Assembly: GCA_030374805.1 (NCBI GenBank)
Contig: JARGSG010000043.1
Coordinates: forward strand, 310,001-374,000
Direction: 5' to 3'
Length of the DNA stretch: 64,000 nt
Origin: Gracilaria gracilis
Lineage: Eukaryota; Rhodophyta; Florideophyceae; Gracilariales; Gracilariaceae
Made by a program: the position numbers and the translations under genes. Shown in pieces: positions 54,261 through 64,000 of this stretch. The notes beneath the pieces were generated by a model. It made no database searches. It saw only the letters and a list, made by a program, of their open reading frames with translations, and was not told the origin of the DNA. Within the stretch, counting starts at the first letter, position 1; the number at the start of each line of letters is the position of its first letter.

Positions 54261-56534
54261 ATGAAGGTTGGAAAACTGTATGGCTCCGGAGATGAGCTTG
54301 TCACAGTATGTCTCGCAATCCACGATCATTACGCGTCGACAATCCGAGATGAAGACCGACCAAGGAAGGTGGGACACAGCGAGTTCGTTGATTACGTTAT
54401 CAAGAATCGCAACGTACTACAGCTGGCAAAGAATTGTTTCTATATTCTTGTGGGTCCAGGACATCCGACGTTTACTGACAGTGAACTACGGCTCGTATCT
54501 CTGAAGGGGTCTTATCGTCAGCTATACCTCTCAACGAGGTTATTGGACATATTAGACGGTGATAGGGACTGGCCTGTAATGGACTTCTGGAATGCGTTTA
54601 CCGAGGTGAACTTTAAAGAAATACCGAAGAATGTGACTTTGACCGAGTTTTTCAAGTCCATGACTATACCTCCTAAGCGAGTGGGACGGGGGTCCCCCCG
54701 TTCGCCACAACCGTTGCACACATTTCCAAAGGATTCTCTTTTCTCTCGCTCATTCAGAAAGTTTCCAAGGAAAAAAGAGTTGTAGGCCAGAATAGAAAAA
54801 GAGGAGACAAGGGATATCCCACACCTTTTGTGAATGTCCAAATATCCAACAAACGCCAAGGTCAGCGTGTTGGATTTGGTGTGCAGCTCATAACGAAGGC
54901 ATGGTATTGTTTCTATCAATTCCTGGGATTCCCTACCGTGGAGGTCATGGTTCTTCCATTCATCCGAGTCATGTACGACAAAATGCAATTTCAAGCGATT
55001 GAGACGAGGGCAGGGGGGTTCTTTTACCGGGATAACGACCATCGCTTGCTACCGAGCAAAGTTGAAACTTTTATTGAAACAGAGGTCATCCCGTGGGCAT
55101 GAAATTTACCGCAAGACATCGATGCTGCCCTCCGAATGCTTGCGAAGGAGTTCATTTCGGACCTCAACAAGGTTATTGTGAATGAGCAGTTCTACGCAAT
55201 TCCGAACCAGGACGATGGACAGTTCTGAAGACGTTTACTAGAGACCCATCACGGGCGTTTGCTCAGAGATTCGATAGGTTCTCGAATTCGCTTGTTTCCT
55301 CCGTTATGGAGGCCATAAGCCCGTTGAAACTGAAAAAATCAGTGAACGTCCCTGGTATGGCGGTAACGCGGGTATCGAAACCAGAACCTGCCATATAAAT
55401 TGAGAATGATGTGGAGGAGGTGGAGGAAATTGGGAAACAAACAGAGCCGAAGGAGGGGAGAGGCGAAGAAGGAGATGGTGATACGAACATAGTGGCCGAC
55501 ATTGGGAAAGGAAGTACTGGTGACGAAGCGACGAGGGTAGGCGTAATACCCCTACCATCCATTGCGTCGTTGGATGACAAAATGGCTTTCCGAAGTTGTG
55601 AGGGGAAGATGGAGAAGTACTTTCGTTTGTAAAATTGCGGGTTTGGGGATATGGTAGAGATGGACGAGGCGTTGCGCAGAGATGGTGTGTATCCGTTAGG
55701 AAAAGTTGAACTGGCTCTCATGGATCCTCCGTACAACATCCGAGGGAACAAGAACCTAAGTAACAGCTGGTACGATGTACTGACCCCTCAGGACATGAAG
55801 AAGGTAGCAAAACTTCTATCAAGACTGCTACGTCCTAGGGGCCATTTCGTTATCTTTAGTGCTTCGAGCAGGTCCAAAAATGGAGAGATGTACTTTCTGC
55901 CATTGGGTCAAAAGAAAAAAACGGAGTACCAAGGCGTTCCCTTGTTGTGAACAAAGTCCCAATGCACTCTGTACGGTCACAAGGCAACCCGATGCGTAAC
56001 CCTGGACGTAGGTCGTGCTCTCTTTTCCCTGCAATGGAGCATGCTGTATATGGAGTTCGAAATGGTCTCAGCTACGCGCAACAGCATGTGATGGTTAACA
56101 ATGAGAACCTCAACTTCGTGCAGTCGAGGTACCCGGGGTACCACAGTGTCATTGACCAGGTACCCCCAATGTCTAATGGGGAGACTCTTCAGCGGAAAAG
56201 AAAGAAGGAAGGTGGGTGCTACGTTTTACAAAAGGTGAGGTCCGAACAGAAACCTCGGGCATTGTTGAAAGAGCTAATCAGTCTGTTTCTTCAGGCTGGA
56301 GATATTGTGGTCGACTTGTTTGCGGGGACGTTTTCGACAGCAATGGCATGCATGGAGTTACAACTGCATCGTAGGTTCATCGGGTGTGAGCCGGACCCTG
56401 ACTGCTTTGCGCATGCTAGGCACGTCACAATGGTTCAATTCGCGTTGTGCGTAGGGAAAAATGAGACGGATATCCAGGTAATACAGGAAGTTCGGAATGC
56501 TATGATTATGGTGTTGAACGTATTTCCGAAATAG
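54261..56534 (+). pseudogene. Beta-class DNA amino-methyltransferase gene, copy A, multiple lesions
   Basis: ATG 54261 (MKVGKLYGSGDELVTVCL); the ATG used by copy B is GTG here (54210). Exon 1 ends at 54680; an intron 54681-54757 (GT...CATTCAG, 77 bp) restores the frame exactly. Lesions relative to copy B: TGA 55100, a 1-base loss near 55200, TAA near 55398 and 55630, a 1-base loss near 55867. The catalytic part has motif IV, LALMDPPYNIRG (55711-55746), and later motif I, VDLFAGTFSTAMACME (56314-56360). Motif IV before motif I defines the beta class of N6-adenine/N4-cytosine DNA methyltransferases (as CcrM). The N-terminal 250 residues are a separate helical domain of unknown role. The frame runs via TAG 56532-56534 straight into the SET region. 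Confidence 0.75.
54681..54757 (+). other. Predicted spliceosomal intron, copy A
   Basis: GTGGGA donor, pyrimidine-rich TCTCTTTTCTCTCGCTCATTCAG acceptor region. Removal joins two frames at phase 0. Copy B has an intron at the same place (61958 to about 62040). Confidence 0.6.
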
Positions 56535-57323
56535 AATGTCCGCCCATCGAGATCATGGAAGGCTCCATCCGGCTATCCCCAGTATCAAAAGTTTCCTACA
56601 TATATTGTGGACTTTCTTGCGTCAATGTGGCGGGATGAGAGCTTGGTCACGACTGGTAGGCGTAAGGCCCTTCACGAATGGCCTTAAACTTTGCAAGGAA
56701 AGATGGGGCTTCTGGATTGGAATGCAATGTTGGCACTGGAAGCGACGATGTGCGGTTGTCGTATCGGGAAGTCGACGATTCGCCACCCTGGCGCAAGAGT
56801 GGGGGTGTTCACTACACGCAGATTCATAGAAAGTGAAGAGATATGTTACTTCTATGGAACACTGGTGTACCATGACCTAACGAAGAGAAAAGAGGTACAC
56901 AAGAAATATGGTGAAGGGTTATTGGGAGCCACATCCGAACGCTTTCGGAAGTATGCGATGGAGTTTAACGTCCGCGGCGATACATTCCATAGCCTCCGAG
57001 AAAGAAGACAAGGAGTAAGTTTAATACCTGTATGGATTGTCCCCGCTCCTTTTTCTTTGGGTGGAACGATTAACGATCCCAAATATATGGAAGGTGATAC
57101 GGACATTGACGCAGTTGTGGATGGTCTGACGAAACGAAGGACTTCAAATGTGCAGGTCATTCGAACTCCAAATACAGGACGCACCACGCATCAACTACGG
57201 GAATACCGAATGCTTGCTGTGCGAGCACTTCGGAAACTGGAAGTGGAAGAGAAGTTGTTCGTGGATTATGGAGTAGAGTATAGCTGGGGTACATCGGCAA
57301 ATCCTAATGTATTAATCGATTAG
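56535..57323 (+). pseudogene. SET-domain region read in frame behind methyltransferase copy A
   Basis: Begins in frame directly after the TAG that ends the methyltransferase: RPSRSWKAPSGYPQYQKFP, then VDFLASMW. One private TAA at about 56685 (copy B has AAA). From 56691 it is open to 57323. SET features: GARVGVFTTRRFIESEEICY (the R-G-V-F-A and G-E-x-I part), a FYGTLVYHDL strand, then TSNVQVIRTPN (the N-V strand) and RALRKLEVEEKLFVDYGVEY (the G-E-E-L-x-x-D-Y-G end). SET proteins methylate lysines, usually on histones, with S-adenosylmethionine. The N-H-S-C box of canonical SET is replaced by an IND segment. There is no pre-SET or post-SET cysteine cluster, so substrate choice is open. Confidence 0.7.
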
Positions 57324-57777
57324 AACTTGTAGTAAACTAACTACATATAAAACAACCCCCTAACACTACATAATGAAGTGGAACTTATTGCATTCCAACT
57401 TCGCCATTGAGCACGAAATAGAAACTAAACACTTTGGCAGGACTGCAAGATGGAAGTACATAGATGCATAAACGGTAGCGAAGAGCATCAAATATGATGG
57501 TGTAAGGTTTTCAACATTATGAGAACTTTCTAATTCAGAAATGGAGGTTTCGGTTTCAATTTTCGGTTTGGGAATCGGAGAATAAAAAACCGGACTCGGT
57601 GATTTCCACCACACCTCACTCGATTGGGGGTGTGCATTCGATCGGTGACGTTCGATCACGGCGAGCGCCAAACACATCGAGAGCAGAGCAGTTCCGATTC
57701 CACTGACCTTCGATCACGGTCAGCGGCTAACACGCCGTGAGCCCAGCGTCAACGGCGAGGAACCGTTCGGATTGTAT
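57324..57777. other. Intergenic, no gene recognised
   Basis: AT-rich at first, then short CG-rich repeats of GATCACGG and CGATCGGTGACG near 57640-57725. It presumably contains the promoter of the next gene. Confidence 0.4.
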
Positions 57778-58566
57778 ATGGCAAAACGCAAGACGAGGGG
57801 CGTGAATGCGGAGGAGGTTAGCGGTCGCGCGTCAAAGAGCCGAAGAGGTGGCAAAACGGTAAGTGGCGTAGTTCACACCGCTCGTAGTACGCGTGCGCCT
57901 CGGAGTGGTTTACATGGAAAAGGGAAGAAGGATGCGGCGAGGAGCGACGGTGCTGCGAGAAGCGACGGTGCGGCGAGGAGCGACGGTGTGGCGAGGAGCG
58001 ACGGTGCGGCGCGAAGCGACGGTGCGGCGAGAAGCGTCGAGGGTGGAACATCGGAGCGAAGGGAACGAACGGAGCGATCGGAGCGAGCGGTAAGCATTGC
58101 GGTGACGAAACCTATTGCGAACGCACGAGATGAAGAAGTTAGTCCCAAGAAAAGCATGAGAGCGCAGCGAGGTAAGGCGCAGAAGGTTCTGCCGGGTGGG
58201 CGGGAGATAGGTTGTAGTCGAAGAAGCGTAGAGACTGCGCAAGCTTTAGAGGAGAGCGATAGTGGGGATATAATAGTGAGGGGTAAAGAGCTTCGTACTG
58301 GCGTCGAGGGAAGAACGATAGCAAGGAGGAGCACCATATTATGTAGTGGGGGTCTTCGGGGAAGAAAGGGAACTAGCGGTGATAAAGTGCCTAAGGCTGG
58401 GGTACCCGAAGAGGTGGAAACAGAAAGGGAGAGATTGAGGTGTGGTGAGCCGGCGAGGATGCGAGGAGTGGAGAGTTTGGTTGTTGTGACGCGAAATAGA
58501 GTGCCAGAGAATGCGAACCCCGGAGAAAGAAGGAGTGGGGCGTGTGCCGCGAATGGCGGAACGTAA
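57778..58566 (+). CDS. Very basic low-complexity protein with Ala-Ala-Arg-Ser-Asp-Gly repeats
   Basis: From ATG 57778, 262 codons. Residues about 50-85 consist of six copies of AARSDG encoded by an 18-bp minisatellite at 57934-58035. The rest is Arg, Lys, Glu and Gly rich with clusters such as GGTSERRERTERSERAVS and a head KRKTRGVNAEEVSGR. It is probably disordered and nuclear. The frame ends at 58566 but equally basic sequence goes on in another frame to about 58777 (EHAGGTGVRRRSNGSTKKIF), so this may be the N-terminal part of one gene with 58813-60279. No family recognised. Confidence 0.35.
   Translation: MAKRKTRGVNAEEVSGRASKSRRGGKTVSGVVHTARSTRAPRSGLHGKGKKDAARSDGAARSDGAARSDGVARSDGAARSDGAARSVEGGTSERRERTERSERAVSIAVTKPIANARDEEVSPKKSMRAQRGKAQKVLPGGREIGCSRRSVETAQALEESDSGDIIVRGKELRTGVEGRTIARRSTILCSGGLRGRKGTSGDKVPKAGVPEEVETERERLRCGEPARMRGVESLVVVTRNRVPENANPGERRSGACAANGGT
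57934..58035 (+). repeat. 18-bp minisatellite inside a coding region
   Basis: About six units of GCGAGGAGCGACGGTGCG, in phase with codons. Confidence 0.85.
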
Positions 58567-58812
58567 AACAGGGAAGGGTAGTGAGAGAAGAATAGGGAGT
58601 GTGGTTCATGGATTGGAGGGTGTTGAAGTTGTGGAGAAGGGGAAAGATAGGCGAAGAGAACATGCGGGTGGGACAGGAGTACGTCGTAGAAGTAATGGAT
58701 CAACCAAGAAAATTTTCGGAGGGAGAGGGATTTCAAAGGGGAGGAAGAGGTACAAACAAAACGGCGTCGGGAAGTGAATGTCGTGGAGATGGCGCGACTA
58801 ACGCCTGAAGGG

Positions 58813-60279
58813 ATGCATGTAAGGCGCAACACCGTTTTACTTCCGAAGAATGTGGGACATGAGAGTGACGGCGGTCGTGGAGAAAGCGGAGGTAGAATTC
58901 GAGGAGATGAATGGGGATCTAGAAAGGAACTAAAAGGGAATTAGGAGAACGTAAGCGTATTGCCACGGTCTGCACTCGTTCAGAGGGTGAATTCACTGAA
59001 GGGAAAGTTGGGAAATATGAAGGAAAATCACTATACATTGATGGTGAGTTTGAAGCTGACGCAAGAAGAGTTGGGACGGCTGCGGAAGGAAAATAACCGG
59101 CAAAATGTGTTAATCGAAAGTCTATAGGAGGCAGCGAAGGGGAGAAAGCGGAGTGGTGGAGGAAACAAGGTGAGAAGGCGCCAAAAGTATGATATTGGAG
59201 TGGCTGAATGTTTTTATGGATTCGCAAGGGCTGCATATGATAGGATTGTTCATTATGCGAAGTTGGAGGCGTCTGAACTTTGTTTCGACACGGAAAACGT
59301 TGGGAGGAGCTGGAAAAACAGGAGTGAGAGTGTTGGAGAAAGTAGAGAGGGAAGCATGTTTGTAGTTGGGGAGAAGGAGATGATGCCTAGGTGCCCAATT
59401 CAGGTTGCATATGAGATGAGGGCGTACACACCATCGACAGAAGGTGTAAGTGATTTGTTGTTGAAGTATGTGGTTGAGACAGGTATAATGAGAGAGACGT
59501 GCGAGACGATAAGGGAAGCGGGGAGGAAACAAGAGTGCGTGGAAAATGTAAGCTCAGACAAGTTTGTGAGGCAGCAAAGGAAGCAGACGATAAGCGATGT
59601 GATTGGGGTGCGAAAGCGGGCTGCTTGGGACAAATTATTCTCGTTACTAGGATATGATTTGATTGCGAAGTGGGCGAAGCTTAGCGAGGGGAGGGAACTT
59701 GGTGAGGAGTTGAAGAAGCAGATGGACGAGGCTCGCGAGAAGCTTATGGGAAGTGAAGAAGATGGGATGGACAAGTTGTGTGCGTGGAGAGTGAGAAGTT
59801 TTGAAGATTTTGCGTACTCTGGGTCAACTGTGCATGCTCCACAGTGGAGCTATGATGATGGAGACAAGTATTTTAAGAATGGAATGGCCGTAGCAGTGTT
59901 GGAGGAGTACATGGGATACGCAGTGGAGACCAAATTTAATGGGGAATAGCATTACGTAGATGGGACGGTGATGCACCTCACCCGACTTGATTCGAGAATT
60001 GGGTGTGTTGTGAAAATGATGAACGAGGTGTGGGACGTGGAGGACAAAGACAGCTCTTGTTTCCTACATTGTATGGGAGGTATCTGCCGAGGGCAGTGGA
60101 GGATATATTGGAGGTAGCATGAGAATTGGTGAGGGATGAACATGGCGAAGAGTTCGAGAACGATGGGTTTCTAGAAGGGTATCCGAGGTGTGTGTCCGGA
60201 AACTTGGAGAGAATTGCGACGTTTGGGCTGTGGATTCCATCGAAAGAGAAGGTATATCTAGCGGTGAGGGAGGAATAAT
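58813..60279 (+). pseudogene. Unknown coiled-coil protein gene with several in-frame stops
   Basis: From ATG 58813 the frame carries TAGs near 58941 and 59127, then is open from 59128 to 59949, where a TAG is followed in frame by HYVDGTVMHLTRLDSRIG; after about 60050 the sense continues in another frame to TAA at 60279 (RCVSGNLERIATFGLWIPSK). Around residues 60-100 there is a coiled coil (SLKLTQEELGRLRKENNRQN). The main part looks like a folded domain (VGVAECFYGF-type helix, VIGVRKRAAWDKLFSLLGYD, YMGYAVETKFNGE). No family recognised. It lies between the two methyltransferase copies on the same strand. Confidence 0.4.
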
Positions 60280-60540
60280 TTATGGCCAATTTAACATGGA
60301 GTCTTGGAGCGGTTCTTGATTGCTACATAGTGGCATGCCGACGGGAGGAGCCCAATTTCAGTCGTTTGGTTGGGCACCGGGAAGAGGGTAGGGATGGGGC
60401 AGAAGGAGGAGAGGGGAGAGGTTAGGGTGAGTAAGAGTCGGAGGAGTGGAGACAGCTGTGATATGATGAAGAGGGTGTATACCTCTTCATACCATACCTA
60501 TCTCCAATCTTTCGTGGGGAAGAGAGTGGTAGTGATTGGT

Positions 60541-61338
60541 TTATGAAAATCCTATGGAATGAATGCTATGCGGGGGGTGGGAGGTTGAATGTGGTTGGGG
60601 TGGGAGGTCGGATGTGGAGTGGGTGGAGATGGGAACTGGATGGTTGGTGTGGTTATGTTCGTCGTCTGTTGCCCACCGAAGGCATACGCAGTTGAGGGTG
60701 ACATCCACTTCGCCGCTCAGTGGGGCGAGCTCCATGGACTGTACGAAGGCGAACTCCTTGGAAGATCGAGTGGAAGAAGGAAGGGTGAAGCGAAGAAAGG
60801 AGATGAGTTTGCAGACCCAGGCGATGGGGGTGGAGTTGGATGAGCTGGTGCCTGCGACGGGGACGTGAGAGAACTTTGGGGATTTAGAAGGAACGAAGGA
60901 TGGGGCGGCAAATATTCGTTGGATGAGAGGGACTGGAGGATCCTGAAGCGCGAGCTCGTTCCGCTCTCCAATGTAGTGGTCGAGTGATGGGACATAACCG
61001 CCGGCGACGTAAGCGGAGTTGACTACGGTGATTCGAGTGCGACGGAGAGTGGGGGAGTTCTCTGAGAGTTCTAGGACTTGGAGAGAAAGGGTGGTGAATG
61101 AATGGTGGGCGTGTTTTCCAATCTGTTGGAGGATGGAGAGAGTGTCGGTGGGGAAGAGGTCTTGGAGAGAATTGGGTTTGAAATGAGGATTAAATTGGAG
61201 AAATTTGTTGGCGGTGATGAGATCAGCGAATGAGATGAGTTTTCCATCACGGACGAAACCGGGTTGGCGGGATTCCTCCTTCACATCGCTATTTCCGCAG
61301 GTGTCTGCCGTCCGCTCCCGTCTACCATCCGCACTCAT
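60541..61338 (-). CDS. Unknown protein, intact frame divergent from methyltransferase copy B
   Basis: A 265-codon frame from ATG at 61338, 140 bp from the start of copy B on the other strand. The first 200 residues look folded: RDGKLISFADLITANKFLQF, SLQDLFPTDTLSILQQIGKH, ITVVNSAYVAGGYVPSLDHY. The last 50 are His, Pro and Ser rich and low-complexity. No counterpart lies upstream of copy A. No family recognised; support is length, lack of stops in a stop-rich neighbourhood and the folded character. Confidence 0.4.
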   Translation of the reverse strand: MSADGRRERTADTCGNSDVKEESRQPGFVRDGKLISFADLITANKFLQFNPHFKPNSLQDLFPTDTLSILQQIGKHAHHSFTTLSLQVLELSENSPTLRRTRITVVNSAYVAGGYVPSLDHYIGERNELALQDPPVPLIQRIFAAPSFVPSKSPKFSHVPVAGTSSSNSTPIAWVCKLISFLRFTLPSSTRSSKEFAFVQSMELAPLSGEVDVTLNCVCLRWATDDEHNHTNHPVPISTHSTSDLPPQPHSTSHPPHSIHSIGFS

Positions 61339-61477
61339 CTCTCGTTCACTGCCGTCTCTCGTCAGCTTCCGTCCGCTCGCCCTCGCCGTCCGCTGCCGAC
61401 GTCAATCATCTGTTTTCTCACGACCGCTCCCGTTCTCCTTCCGTATTCATAATACGGCCCCCCTGTTATTGTTTAAA

Positions 61478-63804
61478 ATGGCTGGCGCAACCACATCCAG
61501 GTCTAAGTCACCGTCACCGGCACCTCCAACATCCGACATGAAGGTTGGAAAAATGTTCGGTTCTGGGGATGAGCTTTTGACCGCGTGTCTCGCCATCCGT
61601 GATCACTATGCTTCGACGATGCGAGAGGAAGACTAACCTAGGAAAGTGGGACACAGCAAACTCGTTCAATATATCATCAAGAATCGCACTGTTCTAAAAG
61701 TTGCCAAGAAGTACTTCTCTATCCTTCTCGGAGCCACTCACCCGTCATACAGCGACGATGAGCTCAAGGCTGTGTTTGGGAAGGGTTTGTACCGTTAGCT
61801 GTATCTGTCGACGAAGTTGCTTGACATCATGGACGGAGAAAGAGACAGGCGTGTGAGGGATTTTTGGAATGCTTATACCAAAGTGGACTTTCAAGAAATA
61901 CCGAAGAATGTGACGTTAAGCGAATTCTTCAAGTCCATGAGTATAGCTCCCAGGCGTGTGGGCCAGATAGATCCCCCTTTCGGTACGAGCATCGCTACAC
62001 ATTTCCAGAGAGTTCTCTTTCTTTCCCAGTATCTATGTAAAAGCGCCTTCGGGGCCATAAGAAGCGTAAGGAGGAGAAGAGATATTCCACCCCTTTTGGG
62101 AATGTGCAAATATCGCAGAATCTCCTAGCTCAGCGTGCGGGTTTTGGTGTGCAGCTGGTAACAAAGGCCTGGGATTGTTTCTCCCAATTTCTGGGATTCT
62201 CTAGCGCGGAGGTCATGATTCTCCCTTTTGTACTGCTCGTGTACGACTACATGCAGCTTAAACGCATTGAAATGCGTTCCGAGGGGTTCCTGCACAAAAA
62301 CAACGACCATCGCTTGCTACCGAGCAACACGCAAACTCTCCGGGAAGACGAGGTCCAACCGTGGGCATGTAATCTTCTGGAGGACATTGATTTGGCCCTC
62401 CGAACGCTTGCGAAGGAGTTCATTTCTGACCTGAACAAGGTTGATGTGAACGAGCAGTTGTACACAATATCAGAACCTGGACGATGGGCCGTTCTAAAGA
62501 AGTTTCACAGGGACCCGTCAAAAGCGTTTGCTCAGAGATTTGATTGTTTCTTTAACTCACTTATGTCCTCCATCTTGGAGACAATAAGCCCTTTGAAAAT
62601 CAAAGAAACACTCAGGGTCCCTGATATAACTCTCACGCCAATATCGAAACCGGAGGCTGCCATCGAAATTCATGACGATGACGATGAGCAGATGGAAAGG
62701 GGGAATCTTTCGGAGGGGAACCAAGGAGGGGATGGAGATGGCGGAAGTGGAATGGATGTAGTGGGTGAGAGTGGGAATGAAGATGCTGGTGAACAGTCGT
62801 CCGACGCTGACATACAGCCTCCTCCTGCCATTTCCTCGTTGGACGATAGAATGGCATTCCAACGTTGGGAAGTGGAGATGGAGAAATACTTTCGAATGTA
62901 TAAATGCGGGTTCGAGGATATGGCTAAAACGGACGAGACCCTGCGAAACAACGTAGTCTCTCCATTGGGGAAAGTTCAACTGGTTCTTATGGACCCACCA
63001 TACAACATAAGGGCCGATAAGAACCGGGAGAACAGTTGGTACGATATGCTGAGCGCTGAGCATATGAAGAAGACGGCAAAGCTTATATCAAGGCTGCCAC
63101 GTCCGGGGGGTCATTTCGTTATCATCTGTGCATTGGAAGAGGTGAACCAGTAGACGAGTGTGATTTCCGTTATTGGAGCAAAGGACGAGCAAGGGGTTCT
63201 GAGGCGATCGTTTGTTGCGGACCAGGTCCCAATTCATTTTATACGGTCGCAAGGCAACCCCATGCGAAACCCGGGACGCAGGTCCTGCTCCTTGTTCCCT
63301 GCCATGGAGTATGCGATACATGGTGTTCGAAGTGGCCTCGCTTATGCCCAGCAGCATGCGATGGTGAACTATGAGAACTTCAACTACGTGCAGTCGAGAT
63401 ATCCAGGGTACCACAGTGTTATTGCCCAGGTACCGCCCATGTTCAATGGGGAGACTCTTCATTGGAAAAGAAAGAAGGAGGGTGGGGGCTACATGTTGCA
63501 AAAGGTGAGGTCGGAAGAAAAACCTCGCGCGTTGTTGAAGGAGCTGATCAGCAGATTTTCGCAGCCAGGTGATACAGTGGTGGACTTGTTCGCGGGCACT
63601 TTCTCGACTGCCATGGCATGCATGGAGTTAAAACGTCATCGGAAGTTTATTGGTTGTGAGCTAGACCGTGACTGTTTTGCTCATGCTAAGCACGCGGCCA
63701 TTGTTCATTTCCAGATGTGCATGCGCGATAATGAGACGGGCATTCAAATTACGCAGGAGGTCCGAAACTCTGTGAATCGCGTGATGGACTTTTTTGCCAA
63801 GTAG
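61478..63804 (+). pseudogene. Beta-class DNA amino-methyltransferase gene, copy B, fewer lesions
   Basis: ATG 61478 (MAGATTSRSKSPSPAPP). Lesions against copy A: TAA 61634-61636, TAG 61796-61798 (copy A CAG), TAG 63151-63153 (copy A TGG). An intron from 61958 (GTGGGC) to an AG at about 62040 removes a TAA and keeps the frame. The open part 62104-63153 covers the helical domain, an acidic linker (AIEIHDDDDEQMERGN) and motif IV, LVLMDPPYNIRADKNR, followed by GGHFVIIC. After the TAG come motif I, VDLFAGTFSTAMACMELKRH, and FIGCELDRDCFAHAKH (motif III-like acidic end). This beta-class order predicts adenine-N6 or cytosine-N4 methylation of DNA. The frame ends at TAG 63802-63804, the same place as in copy A. 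Confidence 0.78.
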
Positions 63805-64000
63805 AACGCTCGTCCTTCACGATCATGGAAGGCTCCATCCGGCTTCCCACAGTATCAGAAGTTCCCACCGTATATTGTAGACTTCCTGGCATCGATGTGG
63901 CAAAAGGAGGGCATGGCCATGATCGGCAGGCGCCAAACGCTGCATGAGTGGCCGAAAACGTTGCAAGGGAAGATGGGTCTCCTGGATTGGAACGCGGTGT
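63805..64000 (+). pseudogene. Start of the SET region behind methyltransferase copy B, cut by the window
   Basis: Open in the same frame directly after the TAG: RPSRSWKAPSGFPQYQKFPP, then VDFLASMW and RRQTLHEWPKTLQGKMGLLD. It matches copy A at the amino-acid level with mostly silent codon differences. The SET core would follow beyond 64000. Confidence 0.75.

Noticed and set aside
11665-63804. Stop-codon reassignment as explanation for the many in-frame stops
   Set aside because: TAA, TAG and TGA all occur as interrupting stops, and intact genes here end with the same codons, so no single codon is reassigned.
54261-63804. RIP-like or pure C-to-T decay
   Set aside because: Some stops fit C-to-T or G-to-A change (CAG to TAG, TGG to TAG or TGA), but copy A stops differ from copy B by TGT to TGA, GAA to TAA, TAT to TAA and AAA to TAA. 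The spectrum is mixed.

Overview
This window is eukaryotic nuclear DNA dominated by mobile elements and decayed genes. There is no operon structure, no Shine-Dalgarno pattern, and no rRNA or tRNA that I can recognise. Genes are mostly single-exon, with a few short GT-AG introns (about 70-85 bp). It carries copia, gypsy (chromodomain), pogo/Tigger, tnp2/Plavaka-like and Crypton-like tyrosine-recombinase sequences. It also has a ketopantoate-reductase-like gene and HtrL/YibB-containing glycosyltransferases of a kind I associate with red algae. A multicellular (florideophyte) red alga is my best guess, but it rests on memory of such families, not on a search.

Layout. 0-4.5 kb: minus-strand copia-type element with a GC-rich LTR-like region. 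4.7-11 kb: host-like genes (membrane protein, DUF1963/YwqG-like protein, secreted nuclease-like protein, unknown protein). 11.1-16.3 kb: a complete copia element with LTRs, half-tRNA primer site and a 5-bp target duplication, nested in an inverted copy of the first repeat. 17-22 kb: a GCR1-like DNA-binding protein gene and a tyrosine recombinase gene, flanked by two arrays of a 15-bp dyad in opposite orientation. 22-26.6 kb: minus-strand gypsy element. 26.7-27.8 kb: pogo/Tigger transposase. 27.8-32 kb: decayed unknown genes. 32.4-38.8 kb: coiled-coil gene, ketopantoate-reductase-like gene, and a long frame with a ParB-like and an Fe(II)/2OG-dioxygenase-like domain. 39-41 kb: hairpin and tandem repeats. 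41.2-45.9 kb: tnp2-like transposase and a divergent intact gene. 47-51.5 kb: head-to-head pair of related type II membrane glycosyltransferase genes. 54.2-57.3 and 61.5-64 kb: two direct copies of a beta-class DNA amino-methyltransferase gene read in frame into a SET domain, with further unknown genes between them.

Most genes share one feature: the reading frame stays open and domain-consistent across one or a few in-frame stop codons of all three types, with fewer frameshifts. I read these mainly as young pseudogenes. One stop (TAG at the methyltransferase/SET boundary) is present in both copies and is followed by codons under clear protein-level constraint, so it deserves separate attention. 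Possible collective role: the methyltransferase-SET genes and the ParB/2OG gene are DNA and chromatin modification machinery of a type that mobile elements carry, but a shared element is inference.
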